A stretch of 64,000 nt of DNA from Reticulitermes speratus (GCA_021186555.1 JAJKFL010000012.1:2455244-2519243), one strand, 5' to 3'; numbered from the stretch's first letter, positions 60,401-63,221 are shown. Program-made: numbers and translations. The notes: generated from the letters alone by a model not told the origin.

Positions 60401-63221
60401 ACTGGTTTGTATAACTGAGACGGAGTGTGTTTACTGCGCGGTACGGACTGAATTTATGTGTTTTGTGTGGATCTCAGAACAAACAGCGATTATTTCACTG
60501 TACAGCATTAACTGACTGGTTTGTATAACTGAGACGGAGTGTGTTTACTGCGCGGTACGGACTGTATTTATGTGTTTTGTGTGGATCTCAGAACAAACAG
60601 CGATTATTTCACTGTACAGCATTAACTGACTGGTTTGTATAACTGAGACGGAGTGTGTTTACTGCGCGGTACGGACTGTATTTATGTGTTTTGTATGGAT
60701 CTCAGAACAAACAGCCATTATTTCACTGTACAGCATTAACTGACTGGTTTGTATAACTGAGACGGAGTGTGTTTACTGCGCGGTACGGACTGTATTTATG
60801 TGTTTTGTGTGGATCTCAGAACAAACAGCGATTATTTCACTGTACAGCATTAACTGACTGGTTTGTATAACTGAGACGGAGTGTGTTTACTGCGCGGTAC
60901 GGACTGTATTTATGTGTTTTGTGTGGATCTCAGAACAAACAGCGATTATTTCACTGTACAGCATTAACTGACTGGTTTGTATAACTGAGACGGAGTGTGT
61001 TTACTGCGCGGTACGGACTGTATTTATGTGTTTTGTGTGGATCTCAGAACAAACAGCGATTATTTCACTGTACAACATTAACTGACTGGTTTGTATAACT
61101 GAGACGGAGTGTGTTTACTGCGCGGTACGGACTGTATTTATGTGTTTTGTATGGATCTCAGAACAAACAGCCATTATTTCACTGTACAGCATTAACTGAC
61201 TGGTTTGTATAACTGAGACGGAGTGTGTTTACTGCGCGGTACGGACTGTATTTATGTGTTTTGTGTGGATCTCAGAACAAACAGCGATTATTTCACTGTA
61301 CAGCATTAACTGACTGGTTTGTATAACTGAGACGGAGTGTGTTTACTGCGCGGTACGGACTGTATTTATGTGTTTTGTGTGGATCTCAGAACAAACAGCG
61401 ATTATTTCACTGTACAGCATTAACTGACTGGTTTGTATAACTGAGACGGAGTGTGTTTACTGCGCGGTACGGACTGTATTTATGTGTTTTGTGTGGATCT
61501 CAGAACAAACAGCGATTATTTCACTGTACAAGATTAACTGACTGGTTTGTATAACTGAGACGGAGTGTGTTTACTGCGCGGTACGGACTGTATTTATGTG
61601 TTTTGTGTGATCTCAGAACAAACAGCGATTATTTCACTGTACAGCATTAACTGACTGGTTTGTATAACTGAGACGGAGTGTGTTTACTGCGCGGTACGGA
61701 CTGAGTCTTTTCAGGTTAATCGTAGTTTTTAAAGTATTAAATGTTCACATTATGTGACGAATTTTGCGCAATTCGATAAGCAGTCCATGTGTCCAGACAC
61801 AACATACATATCCACATCAGTTTCATTCAGTCTCTCCAATCAGTGCTCAGTTATCTAACGCAACTCGGCAGTGAGAGCGATATCGCCTCTCTTCTGTCTC
61901 ATTTTGGTGTAAAGTAAATGTCAGGATGTCAGCACATGTTGACAGTCACTGTTGTTCTGAATTATGTTCCGTGACTTGTAATGTCGAAGTATGTTACCAC
62001 GTGTCGCTGGATCAGTGACTCCAGACGTTTTGAAAGCACGAACTGACTTCATCTTCAAGCGGCAAAGAATTCAAGAAGAACCTGACTGCTTGTCCCTCAA
62101 TATGAAAGCACTATTTCCTTCGAAACGTCGGCAACCGCTCACCTAGCGACCGGAATCCTCAGCAACACCGCTGTAAAGTTAAAGGTAAAGGTCTCCCTAG
62201 AACAGGCCACGAAGGCCCACAGGGGGAATAGAGTTATAGCTCTACTCTTTCTTTAACCCTGGCACTAGATGGGGGTGGGTGGTCAACTCCACGCCCCGGC
62301 CGCTTTACCCCCGTGAAAGAGACCCGGTACCCATTGTACAGGAGGCTTGGTAGGCCCCAGGGCCGGTCTGGACGGCTGCGAAAAATCTCGCCCCCACCGG
62401 GATTCGATCCCCGGACCGTCCAGCTCGTAGCGAGTCGCTATACCGACTGAGCTGTGAGAACCTCAAATGTCACACTTCAGTGTCAGTGAGGTTAACACAG
62501 ATAAGTGTTGATGTTGCCACTTACACAGCGGAAATACAATGTGACTGATCACGTGTTAGTTATCTTCACATGAATGTGTTACTTTATGTGTGAGGTGAAG
62601 ATATAATTTGTAACGAAACTTGACTGTGGGCGGTTGGACAAACATCTGTTGCATTTGGAGCTGTTCTGGTTCGTCTCATAAGAGAGCAAGCAACTCGGTC
62701 GGTGTCGTCTGCTGCAGAAACGTCGTTTTAGCGGTAACTATGAAAACAACAGTCTTTCGGAAAACACAAAATAATTACTAATTTTAAAGCATAAACTGTG
62801 TATTCGGTGTTTGTGGCACGCGCCTCCTTTGTCACTGCGTGTCATTTCATCGTCGTCTAAATTACGTAATGTAAGCTGTTACGTCGCCTTGCCGTGAACA
62901 GGTCATAAGGAGGACACGAATCGAACGTCACACGACTTGGCATGGAACATTAAAATGTTTCATTGTTGCTCAGGAGTGCCTTATGAACTACTGAACACGC
63001 CTAGTACTTTGGACCTTACGGCAAAACTAAAAAATGTCAACAATGTTACATAGAGAGTTCTTTTTTTGTGCAGTGTGAGGTACATATAATTACACGAAAC
63101 TTACCTTTTGTCTGTGGCGATACTTCTGTATGGTGTGTCGCTGCGACGTCGTGTAATAAACAACGATGACCGCGAATGTGCCTAGCACCGCGACGCGAAG
63201 TAACCGCCGCTTGCGCCACAT
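247..63221 (-). CDS. Pgant2: Polypeptide N-acetylgalactosaminyltransferase, GALNT2/Pgant2-like (14 coding exons)
   Basis: Transfers GalNAc from UDP-GalNAc to Ser/Thr of proteins in the Golgi, the first step of mucin-type O-glycosylation (family knowledge). Coding join on the minus strand: 63221-63105, 21432-21260, 20262-20161, 17946-17879, 11736-11671, 11339-11219, 8144-8057, 7723-7639, 7102-6999, 6583-6457, 5997-5905, 5024-4941, 3022-2785, 420-247. All junction phases agree. Landmarks in order: basic tail plus one membrane segment, [42 protein letters not shown] (DxH metal motif), [55 protein letters not shown], then a three-part lectin domain ending SQQWDFT. Length is about 546 residues; human GALNT2 has 571. 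LRTVVSVL, LKGGFDW, HPYTFP and SQQWxFT point to GALNT2/Pgant2 rather than GALNT1 or GALNT11. Odd points: 1-base frameshift in exon 6, GC donor after exon 3, WGVEN where most members have WGGEN. An extra stem exon inside intron 1 cannot be excluded. Confidence 0.88.
1283..1712. repeat. Minisatellite in intron 13, unit about 55 bp
   Basis: About eight imperfect copies of a unit containing GGGGCCTTGATACACAGTCA and GAGGTTAGGTGCCGACAG. Open frames across it (1487-1675, 1540-2073) are repeat translations. It does not touch an exon. Confidence 0.9.
2535..2635 (+). repeat. SINE fragment (family B)
   Basis: Reverse-complement match to the elements at 5340-5530 and 55020-55255: shared GTACTTCAGTTTTCCCCTGT and a GATGCT tail block. 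No tRNA head is left. The rest of intron 13 (421-1282, 1713-2534) shows nothing I recognise apart from a pyrimidine-rich tract at 1790-1910. Confidence 0.55.
2785..3022 (-). CDS. Pgant2: GalNAc-T exon 13: lectin alpha and beta repeats
   Basis: 238 nt; 1 nt completes the Lys split with exon 12 (AA|G), then 79 codons ending in phase 0 before GTGAGT. The acceptor is AATGTTAAAG, weak in pyrimidines, but the frame requires it: it restores PELK followed by [11 protein letters not shown], the usual catalytic-lectin linker. Alpha repeat: GSLCLQSQQ with VKLAEC; beta repeat: [10 protein letters not shown] with VLESC. The alpha repeat reads CLQ where family members that bind GalNAc have CLD (human GALNT2 uses that Asp), so sugar binding by this repeat may be lost. 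Confidence 0.88.
3140..3320. repeat. Dispersed repeat fragment (family C)
   Basis: Contains blocks resembling copies at 3855-4080, 24975-25150 and 61990-62175: CAGCAGTGTTGCTGAGGAT, GAAGATGAAGGCGACACA and a GTGTTTGGAATCACTTAGCC block. Short nonautonomous element of unknown class. Confidence 0.45.
3525..3640 (-). repeat. Old SINE fragment (family A)
   Basis: Shares CTCCACTTATTCTTAAC, GGTCAGCTTCAC and the CCCAGTACCC block with the better copies at 42040-42300 and 62170-62460. No tRNA head remains. Confidence 0.5.
3855..4085. repeat. Dispersed repeat (family C)
   Basis: Begins CCTCACAGCGGTGTTCATTAG and contains GATGTTGGCGACACAATCCT and GTCAGGAACCACTTACCCAG, blocks shared with 3140-3320 and 61990-62175. 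An A12 run lies near 3985. Confidence 0.45.
4095..4915 (+). repeat. 114-bp satellite element, copy 1
   Basis: About six units containing CAGTCAGTTAATGCTGTACA, ATCGCTGTTTGTTCTGAGAT and CCGTACCGCGCAGTAAACAC, ending in the terminal block GTGTGGGCAGAACGT... TTAAACCTGGCGGTAC. The same element recurs at 49335-49995, 55258-57330 and, inverted, at 59470-61715. Units at 4600-4760 are full of small indels. The element ends about 25 bp from the exon 12 donor. Confidence 0.92.
4941..5024 (-). CDS. Pgant2: GalNAc-T exon 12: end of catalytic domain
   Basis: 84 nt between TTTGCAG (acceptor) and GTGAGT (donor). It starts with the last base of a split Ser and ends with AA of a split Lys. It encodes [20 protein letters not shown] followed by ENIFPEL; CKPFxWYLENxYPEL is a hallmark of the family just before the lectin domain. 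Confidence 0.92.
5335..5530 (-). repeat. SINE fragment (family B)
   Basis: Matches 55020-55255 without its tRNA head: GGAGCGATACTAACAGGGGA, ACTGAAGTAC and TTTGTCCACCA blocks. Lies in intron 11. Confidence 0.6.
5905..5997 (-). CDS. Pgant2: GalNAc-T exon 11
   Basis: 93 nt between TGCTGTTACAG and GTAAACAG. It starts with the last base of a split Arg (AG|G) and ends with AG of a split Ser. It encodes [20 protein letters not shown] and then [10 protein letters not shown], matching the family block RNxxRxAEVWMDEYKxxFY. The Gly-Asp-His after EVWL replaces the usual Asp-Glu-Tyr. Confidence 0.9.
6457..6583 (-). CDS. Pgant2: GalNAc-T exon 10: second half of the Gal/GalNAc-T motif
   Basis: 127 nt between TTGTAACAG and GTAAGAG. 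It encodes (E)[35 protein letters not shown] and NANTYL(R). The His of VGHVFR corresponds to the third metal ligand of the family (His359 of human GALNT2) and is kept. RKRHPYTFP favours the GALNT2 subfamily. Confidence 0.93.
6757..6885. repeat. Perfect inverted repeat (56-bp arms, 17-nt loop) in intron 9
   Basis: Arms 6757-6812 and 6830-6885 are exact reverse complements. The arms contain ACACCAACAAATGCACCAAA and its complement. The same TGCATTTGTTGGTGT terminus occurs in the Penelope-like pieces at 22.5, 53.7, 58.5 and 63.6 kb. Confidence 0.93.
6999..7102 (-). CDS. Pgant2: GalNAc-T exon 9: Gal/GalNAc-T motif
   Basis: 104 nt between ATGTTTGCAG and GTAAGAC. It encodes [34 protein letters not shown] and the first base of a split Glu. 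AGGLF and WGxENLE are diagnostic. WGVEN replaces WGGEN; the Trp and Glu that line the active site in GALNT2 are kept. Confidence 0.94.
7639..7723 (-). CDS. Pgant2: GalNAc-T exon 8
   Basis: 85 nt between TCTCTGTCACAG and GTGAGTTG. It encodes (G)[19 protein letters not shown] and HNDPTEPF(L), the family block GGFxWxLxFKWxxxPxEQ. The exon 7/8 split Gly codon gives LKGGFDW. A C-run at about 7783-7799 lies just outside in intron 7. Confidence 0.93.
8057..8144 (-). CDS. Pgant2: GalNAc-T exon 7
   Basis: 88 nt, phase 0 start, encoding [20 protein letters not shown] and RSSSSQLKG(G); the family has VxxPIIDVIxxDxFxY. The donor is GTACGG. The acceptor is CTTGTTGCAG, and from this base on into intron 6 the acceptor plus the first 14 exon bases are tandemly repeated (8145-10290). 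Confidence 0.94.
8145..10290. repeat. 49-bp minisatellite abutting the exon 7 acceptor
   Basis: About 43-44 near-identical units. On the minus strand each unit ends CTTGTTGCAG followed by GACCCACTGACTGT, identical to the real acceptor plus the first 14 bases of exon 7. Variants (GGTGCAG/GGGGCAG, GATACAG/GATACTG) occur in blocks, so the array grew by unequal exchange or slippage. The last unit passes straight into the exon. Confidence 0.97.
10513..10962. mobile_element. Nonautonomous DNA transposon-like element in intron 6
   Basis: About 450 bp with degenerate inverted ends: TAGGCTGACC...ACAAAAACGGGAC on the left and GTCCCGTTCAAAACGGG...GAGCCTAGCC on the right. No coding capacity. I cannot name the superfamily. 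The flanks 10291-10512 and 10963-11218 show nothing else. Confidence 0.55.
11219..11339 (-). CDS. Pgant2: GalNAc-T exon 6: DxH motif (1-base frameshift)
   Basis: 121 nt between TGACCCCACAG and GTGAGC. The expected block is (G)[18 protein letters not shown] then [20 protein letters not shown]. The first 8 codons and the rest lie in different frames: the C-run at about 11313-11317 (five C on the plus strand) needs a sixth to read R-G-A. LDSHC is the metal- and UDP-binding DxH motif and is intact. Given the other indel-rich tracts, an assembly error is more likely than a real lesion. Confidence 0.88.
11671..11736 (-). CDS. Pgant2: GalNAc-T exon 5 (small exon)
   Basis: 66 nt between GTTCTGTTCCAG and GTAAACAC. 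Translated across the split codons it gives (E)[18 protein letters not shown] and ARQ(G), matching the family segment KVRVLRNxxREGL. It is found only because phases 1/1 connect exons 4 and 6. A 5.5-kb array starts immediately at its acceptor. Confidence 0.9.
11737..17229. repeat. 36/57-bp minisatellite filling most of intron 4
   Basis: The first part (to about 12300) has 35-36-bp units (GACTGTTGCAAACAGAACGC plus AGAGAACTGTGTCATT). From there a 57-bp unit adds GGACTACACTCAAGACA. The regular blocks at 12300-12640, 14100-14770 and 16540-17229 are near-perfect, while 12640-13500 and 14800-16270 are full of single-base losses. On the minus strand each unit carries TTCTCTGCGTTCTGTT, identical to the pyrimidine tract just upstream of exon 5. 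Both-strand ORFs here are repeat artefacts. Confidence 0.96.
17334..17742 (+). mobile_element. hAT-like nonautonomous element
   Basis: About 409 bp. The left end is CAGGTGTGCACCCAGAATTG followed by a G-run; the right end is CTTGGGTGCGCCCCTG, so the termini are short imperfect inverted repeats. The internal CATCAGCTGGTTTCAGTGGC block is shared with the copy at 53541-54579. No transposase. The superfamily call rests on the CAGG(G)-type termini only. Confidence 0.6.
17879..17946 (-). CDS. Pgant2: GalNAc-T exon 4
   Basis: 68 nt between CTTCGTTGCAG and GTACGTGG. It encodes (S)[19 protein letters not shown] then SDN(E). EIILVDD is the conserved nucleotide-binding strand end of GT-A GalNAc-transferases. 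Split Ser with exon 3 (AG|C) and split Glu with exon 5 (G|AG). Confidence 0.93.
17965..18160 (-). repeat. Dispersed repeat plus hammerhead-like motif
   Basis: 17965-18070 reads on the minus strand like a common dispersed repeat (TCCATCTTTAGGTTAGAAGA on plus; related blocks at 24975-25090 and 57850-57975). 18121-18158 on the minus strand has CTGATGA, a hairpin GGCTAC-AATAC-GTAGCC and GAAA, the order of a hammerhead core, but the flanking stem I is poor. Confidence 0.5.
18300..19437. repeat. 30-bp minisatellite in intron 3
   Basis: About 38 units of GATGATGGAGGCAGTGGGTT with CTTCAGGGT(T/A). The unit is a multiple of three, so long frames stay open on both strands (264 and 303 residues); these are Gly/Asp/Phe- or Pro/Ser/Leu-rich repeat translations without family resemblance. 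Confidence 0.96.
19502..20156. repeat. 26-bp minisatellite abutting the exon 3 donor
   Basis: About 25 units of GACACTTAGTGATCTGTACA plus CTGACT. The array ends within the first ten intron bases of the exon 3 donor: the minus strand reads CAG|GCGAGTGTCAGTCAGTG and continues directly as repeat. Confidence 0.96.
20161..20262 (-). CDS. Pgant2: GalNAc-T exon 3: start of GT-A catalytic domain (GC donor)
   Basis: 102 nt. The acceptor is GATGTTACAG. It encodes (R)[33 protein letters not shown](S). The FHNEA motif and LLRTVVSVL across the junction are strongly GALNT2-like. The exon ends CAG followed by GCGAGT: a GC-AG intron. The only nearby GT would shift the frame and lose the Ser codon, so GC is the supported donor. 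Confidence 0.92.
20305..21259. repeat. 64-bp minisatellite filling intron 2, made of copied donor sites
   Basis: About 14-15 units. On the minus strand every unit contains CTGCCTGACACCAGACACAG-CAG, the last 23 bases of exon 2, followed by GTAACATTAA, the exon 2 donor. One unit has a single change (CAGCAGACACAG). The array ends in the true exon 2/intron 2 junction. Confidence 0.97.
21260..21432 (-). CDS. Pgant2: GalNAc-T exon 2: stem and start of luminal domain
   Basis: 173 nt. The acceptor is TTTGTGCTCTCAG; phase-0 start GTG GGG TTC. It encodes [57 protein letters not shown](R). The R-x-PDTRH block and the preceding (K/H)xFN are family signatures just before the catalytic domain. It joins exon 1 in phase 0, although a further stem exon between them is possible. 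Confidence 0.9.
21433..22384. other. Intron 1, low-information stretch
   Basis: No gene or repeat family recognised. There is a (TTTG)n microsatellite at about 21995-22020 and a T-rich tract to 22190. Open frames here are low-complexity. Confidence 0.5.
22385..22450 (-). repeat. SINE fragment (family B)
   Basis: Short match to 55025-55085: TTATTTAACGATGCTGTCAG followed by AGCTGGGA. Confidence 0.4.
22503..22793. mobile_element. Penelope-like inverted fragment with paired hammerhead motifs
   Basis: Two arms in inverted orientation: 22511-22615 and 22683-22790 share CCAACAAATGCACTACACTA and AAAACACT/AGTGTTTT blocks. Each arm holds a hammerhead core, on the minus strand at 22592-22553 and on the plus strand at 22705-22743: CCC, CTGAGGA, stem II GGCAC-TATAA-GTGCC, GAAAC, ATAT, GTA, GGG. 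Minimal stem III and CCC/GGG stem I fit the type I hammerheads known from Penelope-like retroelements. Confidence 0.75.
22918..23640. repeat. 69-bp minisatellite
   Basis: About 10.5 units containing GTCGGCCTCAGCTCGTACCT, CACAGAGGACGGAGTCTGTC and TGTGTCTGTCGTCAACTGTT. A few single-base losses. ORFs on both strands are unit translations. Confidence 0.96.
23641..24974. other. Intron 1, no gene recognised
   Basis: Nothing coding. A tRNA-like A-box (TGGCCGAGCGGCGTTAAGGC) near 24168 may mark an old SINE head in plus orientation. A B-box-like TGTTCAAATCTCG near 24917 is another weak trace. Confidence 0.35.
24975..25150. repeat. Dispersed repeat (family C)
   Basis: CAGCGGTGTTGCTGGGATGT at the start, then paired blocks CTCCATCTTCATGG and CACCCTGAAGATGAATGC, and GGGAACCACTCGCCCAACAA. 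The same order of blocks occurs at 3855-4085 and 61990-62175. Confidence 0.5.
25940..26267. mobile_element. Harbinger-like MITE 1 (TTA target duplication)
   Basis: Terminal inverted repeats AGCCGGGATTAGACGGCGCG-TGGCTCG and its exact complement, flanked by TTA on each side. The paralogous array unit near 26787 reads CAGTCTTAGGAGAGCG without insertion, so the target was TTA, as expected for the PIF/Harbinger group. No coding capacity. Confidence 0.75.
26357..26630. mobile_element. Harbinger-like MITE 2 (TTA target duplication)
   Basis: Ends AGCCGTGTATCGATTGCGCG-CGGCTGCCGCGCG and (one mismatch) its complement, flanked by TTA. The array unit near 26870 (AAAGATTTATCGTTGAGGTT) shows the empty site. 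The interior has further palindromic GC-rich blocks (GCGCGCGGCA). Confidence 0.75.
27651..28389. other. Intron 1, no gene recognised
   Basis: Contains the phrase ATTAATCCAGTCCACGCCCC followed by a CTTCCATCTACGCCT block that recurs in variant form at about 45745-45800; probably a shared TE remnant. Otherwise nothing. Confidence 0.35.
28400..28895. repeat. 38-bp minisatellite
   Basis: About 13 units of ACTGTAGTAGTCACTGTGAC plus TAGATCAAGACATGCTTC. Confidence 0.96.
28966..29180 (-). mobile_element. Penelope-like remnant with hairpin and hammerhead motif
   Basis: Hairpin arms at 28966-28997 and 29015-29046 (AATGGTGCGGTTT / AAACCGCACCATT). On the minus strand 29162-29125 reads CTGAGGA, stem II GGGGAC-GGAGCTA-GTCCCC, GAAAC, GTT, GTA. 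Followed by a (TAGTA)n microsatellite at 29203-29232. Confidence 0.6.
29275..29530 (-). mobile_element. Penelope-like inverted fragment with hammerhead motif
   Basis: Arms about 29278-29338 and 29464-29520 share CTTCTTTCTACAATAAA / TTTATTGTAGAAAGAAG and a TTGTTGGTT terminus. Minus strand 29455-29418: CCC, CTGATGA, imperfect stem II, GAAAC, AT, GTT, GG. Stem II is degraded. Confidence 0.6.
29531..30480. other. Intron 1, SINE-like traces only
   Basis: A B-box-like GCGGTTTCGATTCCCGATGG at about 30108 with a following GGGTAAAGGCGGCCGGTGCG block suggests an old SINE in plus orientation (30100-30260). The remainder is T-rich with no gene. Confidence 0.4.
30485..30620 (+). repeat. tRNA-derived SINE (family A), 5' part
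   Basis: Head GAGCCGAGGTAGCTCAGTCG-GTACAG (A-box) and a body passing CCCAAACATGCTCTGGGCGC-CACCTAGCCTCC, comparable with CCAAACCTGCTCCGAGACCC-ACCCAGCCTCC in the copy at 40400-40625. The 66-bp array begins in this SINE body. Confidence 0.7.
30600..38226. repeat. 66-bp minisatellite, about 115 units, with higher-order structure
   Basis: Unit blocks: CCTCCATGGCCCGTGACTCA, CCTGACCGCTACTGTCSACT, GTTAGACAGACAGACACGCC, ASCTAG. 65-bp variants (ATGGCCGTG) break the frames at regular spacing. Larger periods are visible: 263 bp, 395 bp, a 1317-bp block copied in tandem (34.0 and 35.3 kb) and a shared block offset by 1578 bp. A perfect TGACTCA lies in every unit. ORFs of 320-327 residues on both strands are artefacts. 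Confidence 0.98.
38415..38560 (-). repeat. SINE fragment (family A)
   Basis: CGACCGCCTTACCCCC, GAAAGAAACC, AAGAGGCTGGGTGGACCCCA and GCCGGTCTGGACG match 62280-62385. Confidence 0.6.
38832..40024. mobile_element. hAT-like nonautonomous element carrying a minisatellite
   Basis: Left terminus CAGGGGTTCACAAATTTTTC, right terminus GGGTTTGTGCACCCCTG, i.e. short inverted ends. I see no matching 8-bp target duplication. The interior is almost entirely the 40-bp array below. Confidence 0.5.
38938..39908. repeat. 40-bp minisatellite
   Basis: About 24 units of TGTGAACCTGACTGTTGTCT plus GGCGCTGTCTGCTAGGTGCA. Confidence 0.97.
40025..40399. other. Intron 1, no gene recognised
   Basis: No recognisable coding or repeat family; short GTGTGCGCGCG run near 40365. 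Confidence 0.4.
40400..40625 (+). repeat. tRNA-derived SINE (family A), headless
   Basis: B-box GGTCTGGGGTTCGACTCCAA, then CCTGCTCCGAGACCCACCCA, AGCGGCCGGGGCGTGTAGTT, GACCAGTCACCTCCATGTTA and GGTTAAGACTGAGTGGAGCT; all in the family order. Confidence 0.7.
41110..41450 (-). repeat. tRNA-like dispersed repeat (family D)
   Basis: Minus strand has GCTGGGATTGTGGGTTCGAA-TCCCGCCGAGGG, a B-box context, followed by a body starting GAATGTTGTGTGTTGTCAGG. The upstream block CCACCGGACGGATTTTGACT is a common TE flank. No gene at 41451-42035, apart from TE-like A/T-rich sequence. Confidence 0.45.
42035..42300 (-). repeat. tRNA-derived SINE (family A)
   Basis: Minus-strand element. Head near 42300: CCTGAGCTGTCTCGGCTC on plus (degraded A-box), B-box complement CTTCGAATCGC; body GAGGCTGGGTGGGCCC, CTCCGGCCGATTTATTGCTG; tail GGTAAAGGTAACGGTAATGT. 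Confidence 0.7.
42590..42990 (+). repeat. Dispersed TE fragment (family E), copy 1
   Basis: Shared in inverted orientation with 58040-58400: CTCGCTGAATTCTTCTTAGAAT, TATGAGATAATGTGGAAAAA, CACACACCCAGAATATGTAA and CAACAATGGTTACGAGAACG. The translation starting [14 protein letters not shown] is familiar from over-predicted insect proteins, but has no known domain. Confidence 0.65.
43425..43955. repeat. 17-bp minisatellite rich in CACGTG
   Basis: About 31 units of GTGACTGCACGTGTAST; I count about 20 CACGTG hexamers, the others mutated to AACGTG or CAAGTG. Confidence 0.96.
44040..45245. repeat. 43/26-bp composite minisatellite
   Basis: Long unit CTGCCTTTCAGACAGTCCTG plus CMTCCTGCTGACCGGCAGCA-CAC; short unit lacks the TTTCAGACAGTCCTGCC part. 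Short units cluster at 45000-45245. Confidence 0.97.
45246..46138. other. Intron 1, TE traces only
   Basis: 45490-45620 has GTGAGGTTCTTACGGC and a GACGCCGTGCAGTCTGGT block related to 57880-57915. 45745-45800 resembles 27895-27970. T/C-rich 45910-46060. No gene. Confidence 0.4.
46139..48118. repeat. 72-bp minisatellite
   Basis: About 27 units with ATGTGCCAGTCCGCACGGTG, TAACAGCCTGTAACTGTCTG and CTGTCTTCATGATACGTCAC. Some units carry an extra CTTGACGTCACA. The start (46139-46830) and 47990-48070 are indel-rich. Confidence 0.96.
48370..48790. repeat. About 60-bp minisatellite
   Basis: About seven units with ATCATGACAATTTTCATGTT, GGCAGACCTGTGTGAATGTC and CCTACGTTTTATGG. Confidence 0.92.
49335..49995 (+). 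repeat. 114-bp satellite element, copies 2 and 3
   Basis: Two adjacent elements (49335-49560 and 49561-49995), each starting AACCTGAAGTA(C/T)ATATA...CAGTCCGTACCGCGCAG and ending GGCAGAACGTAGAATT... AACATGG(C/T)GGTACATAT. The first has one unit, the second three. This defines both ends of the element. 48791-49334 upstream shows no gene. Confidence 0.9.
50140..50490 (+). mobile_element. Non-LTR retrotransposon 3'-terminal fragment
   Basis: Open frame with [20 protein letters not shown] and later [32 protein letters not shown]: the conserved tail following the reverse-transcriptase domain of insect LINE ORF2 (RWAGHVxRM ... LAQDRxxWRxLV). Only the C-terminal end is present. Confidence 0.7.
50505..53380. 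repeat. 72-bp minisatellite, about 40 units
   Basis: Unit blocks TGTTATATCGCTGTATGGCA, TGTGATGTGAGTCACACAGA, CGCCGCAGTGTCGCTGTGCC and TCAGTTCTGCAT. 72 is divisible by three, so plus-strand frames of 618 and 416 residues stay open; these are unit translations, not a gene. Every unit has TGAGTCA. Confidence 0.98.
53541..54579 (-). mobile_element. hAT-like nonautonomous element, split by a Penelope-like insertion
   Basis: Minus-strand start at 54579: CAGGTGCGCACCCAGAATTT; shares the G-run, the TCAGCTGATTTCAGTGGCTGA block and the AAATTTCGGTTTGGG end with 17334-17742. Interrupted at 53645-54268. Confidence 0.65.
53645..54285 (-). mobile_element. Penelope-like insertion with hammerhead motif
   Basis: Ends are inverted copies (AAGATAAAACACCAACAAAT ... 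GGAGCAAATTTGCACC). Flanked by near-identical ATTTTGATAAAA(T/G)TTTA at 53628-53645 and 54268-54285, a likely target duplication. Minus strand 53776-53739 has CCC, CTGATGA, stem II GGCTC-ATGAA-GAGCT, GAAAC, GC, GTA, GGG. Confidence 0.65.
54580..55018. other. Intron 1, no gene recognised
   Basis: Minus-strand frames (up to 140 residues) have no family resemblance; probably TE-derived. Confidence 0.35.
55020..55255 (-). repeat. tRNA-derived SINE (family B), full
   Basis: Minus-strand head: GGCTCAGGCGGTTGATGCTC (A-box) and CCGGGGTTCAATCCCGGGGC (B-box). Body ACAGGCCTTTCTCCCAGTAC and TTCAGTTTTCCCTGTCAGTA. Confidence 0.8.
55258..57330 (+). repeat. 114-bp satellite element, copy 4 (about 17 units)
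   Basis: Starts AACTACATATAATACCCAGT-TCGTACCGCG, ends GGCAGAACGTAGAATTGTTG with AACCTGGCGGTACATAAAGT. An indel-scrambled patch lies at 55845-55935. Confidence 0.97.
57480..57702 (-). mobile_element. LINE reverse-transcriptase C-terminal pseudogene fragment
   Basis: Minus strand encodes [17 protein letters not shown], stop, [27 protein letters not shown], stop, [20 protein letters not shown] and GPVVRQTA. This is a common LINE ORF2 tail in insects; two in-frame stops show it is dead. Confidence 0.75.
57850..57975. repeat. Dispersed repeat fragment
   Basis: GTATGAGGTTCTTGCGGTGA, CGCCGTGTGGTCTGGTTTGT, TACCGCCGTTTCGGAGGTAC and CTACCCTGAAGATTGAGGCA; related to 45490-45600 and 17965-18070. Confidence 0.45.
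58030..58420 (-). repeat. Dispersed TE fragment (family E), copy 2
   Basis: Inverted counterpart of 42590-42990, with GCGTAACCATTTTTGCCGTG, ACATATTCTGAGTGTGTGTC and AGAATTCAGCGAGATATTAT. Confidence 0.65.
58469..58596. repeat. Perfect 128-bp palindrome without spacer
   Basis: Centre at 58532/58533 (ATATCATGATAT). The outer arm AAACACCAACAAAATGCACA is the same terminus as the Penelope-like pieces; no hammerhead core remains. Confidence 0.93.
58750..59030 (-). pseudogene. mariner-like transposase fragment with internal inversion
   Basis: Minus strand 58925-58750: [20 protein letters not shown] then [20 protein letters not shown] and LDKC, matching the C-terminus of mariner transposases (FxxLKxHLxxxxFxSxEEV ... 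FYxxGIxKLxxRWxKC). The segment that should precede it ([18 protein letters not shown]) is on the plus strand at about 58955-59010. So the fragment is inverted at about 58930 and dead. Confidence 0.65.
59031..59469. other. Intron 1, no gene recognised
   Basis: Spacer between mariner fragment and satellite copy 5; nothing recognised. Confidence 0.4.
59470..61715 (-). repeat. 114-bp satellite element, copy 5, inverted (about 19 units)
   Basis: Starts with the complement of the terminal block (CAGTGGTTACTATATGTACC), then complement units, ending CGGTACGGACTGAGTCTTTT-CAGGTTAAT. Some units share GTATGGATCTCAGAACAAAC-AGCCATT at spaced positions, showing block-wise copying. Confidence 0.97.
61990..62175. 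repeat. Dispersed repeat (family C)
   Basis: GAAACGTCGGCAACCGCTCA, CCTAGCGACCGG and CTCAGCAACACCGCTGTAAA, the complement of the 24975 start block. Confidence 0.5.
62172..62462 (-). repeat. tRNA-derived SINE (family A), best copy
   Basis: Minus-strand head CACAGCTCAGTCGGTATAGC (A-box) and GGTCCGGGGATCGAATCCCG (B-box), body CCAGACCGGCCCTGGGGCCT, ACGGGGGTAAAGCGGCCGGG, tail CCTTTACCTTTAACTTTA. A 3-prime AAGTTAAAGGTAAAGG end is seen on plus. Confidence 0.85.
62463..63104. other. 5' end of intron 1, no element recognised
   Basis: No repeat family or regulatory element that I can support. It adjoins the exon 1 donor GTAAGTTTCG at 63104. Confidence 0.4.
63105..63221 (-). CDS. Pgant2: GalNAc-T exon 1: cytosolic tail and membrane anchor
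   Basis: 117 nt, ATG at 63221-63219 and donor AAAAG|GTAAGT, phase 0. Encodes [20 protein letters not shown] and [19 protein letters not shown]: a short basic tail, one hydrophobic segment (about residues 7-24) and a basic stem, the type II Golgi layout of GalNAc-Ts. The frame is open upstream to an ATG at 63434, but that would add about 71 Cys/His-rich residues before the anchor; the inner ATG fits the family better. Confidence 0.8.

Noticed and set aside
62390..62460. tRNA gene
   Set aside because: A- and B-boxes are present but the cloverleaf is degraded and a conserved SINE body and tail follow; the same applies at 55180-55250 and 30485.
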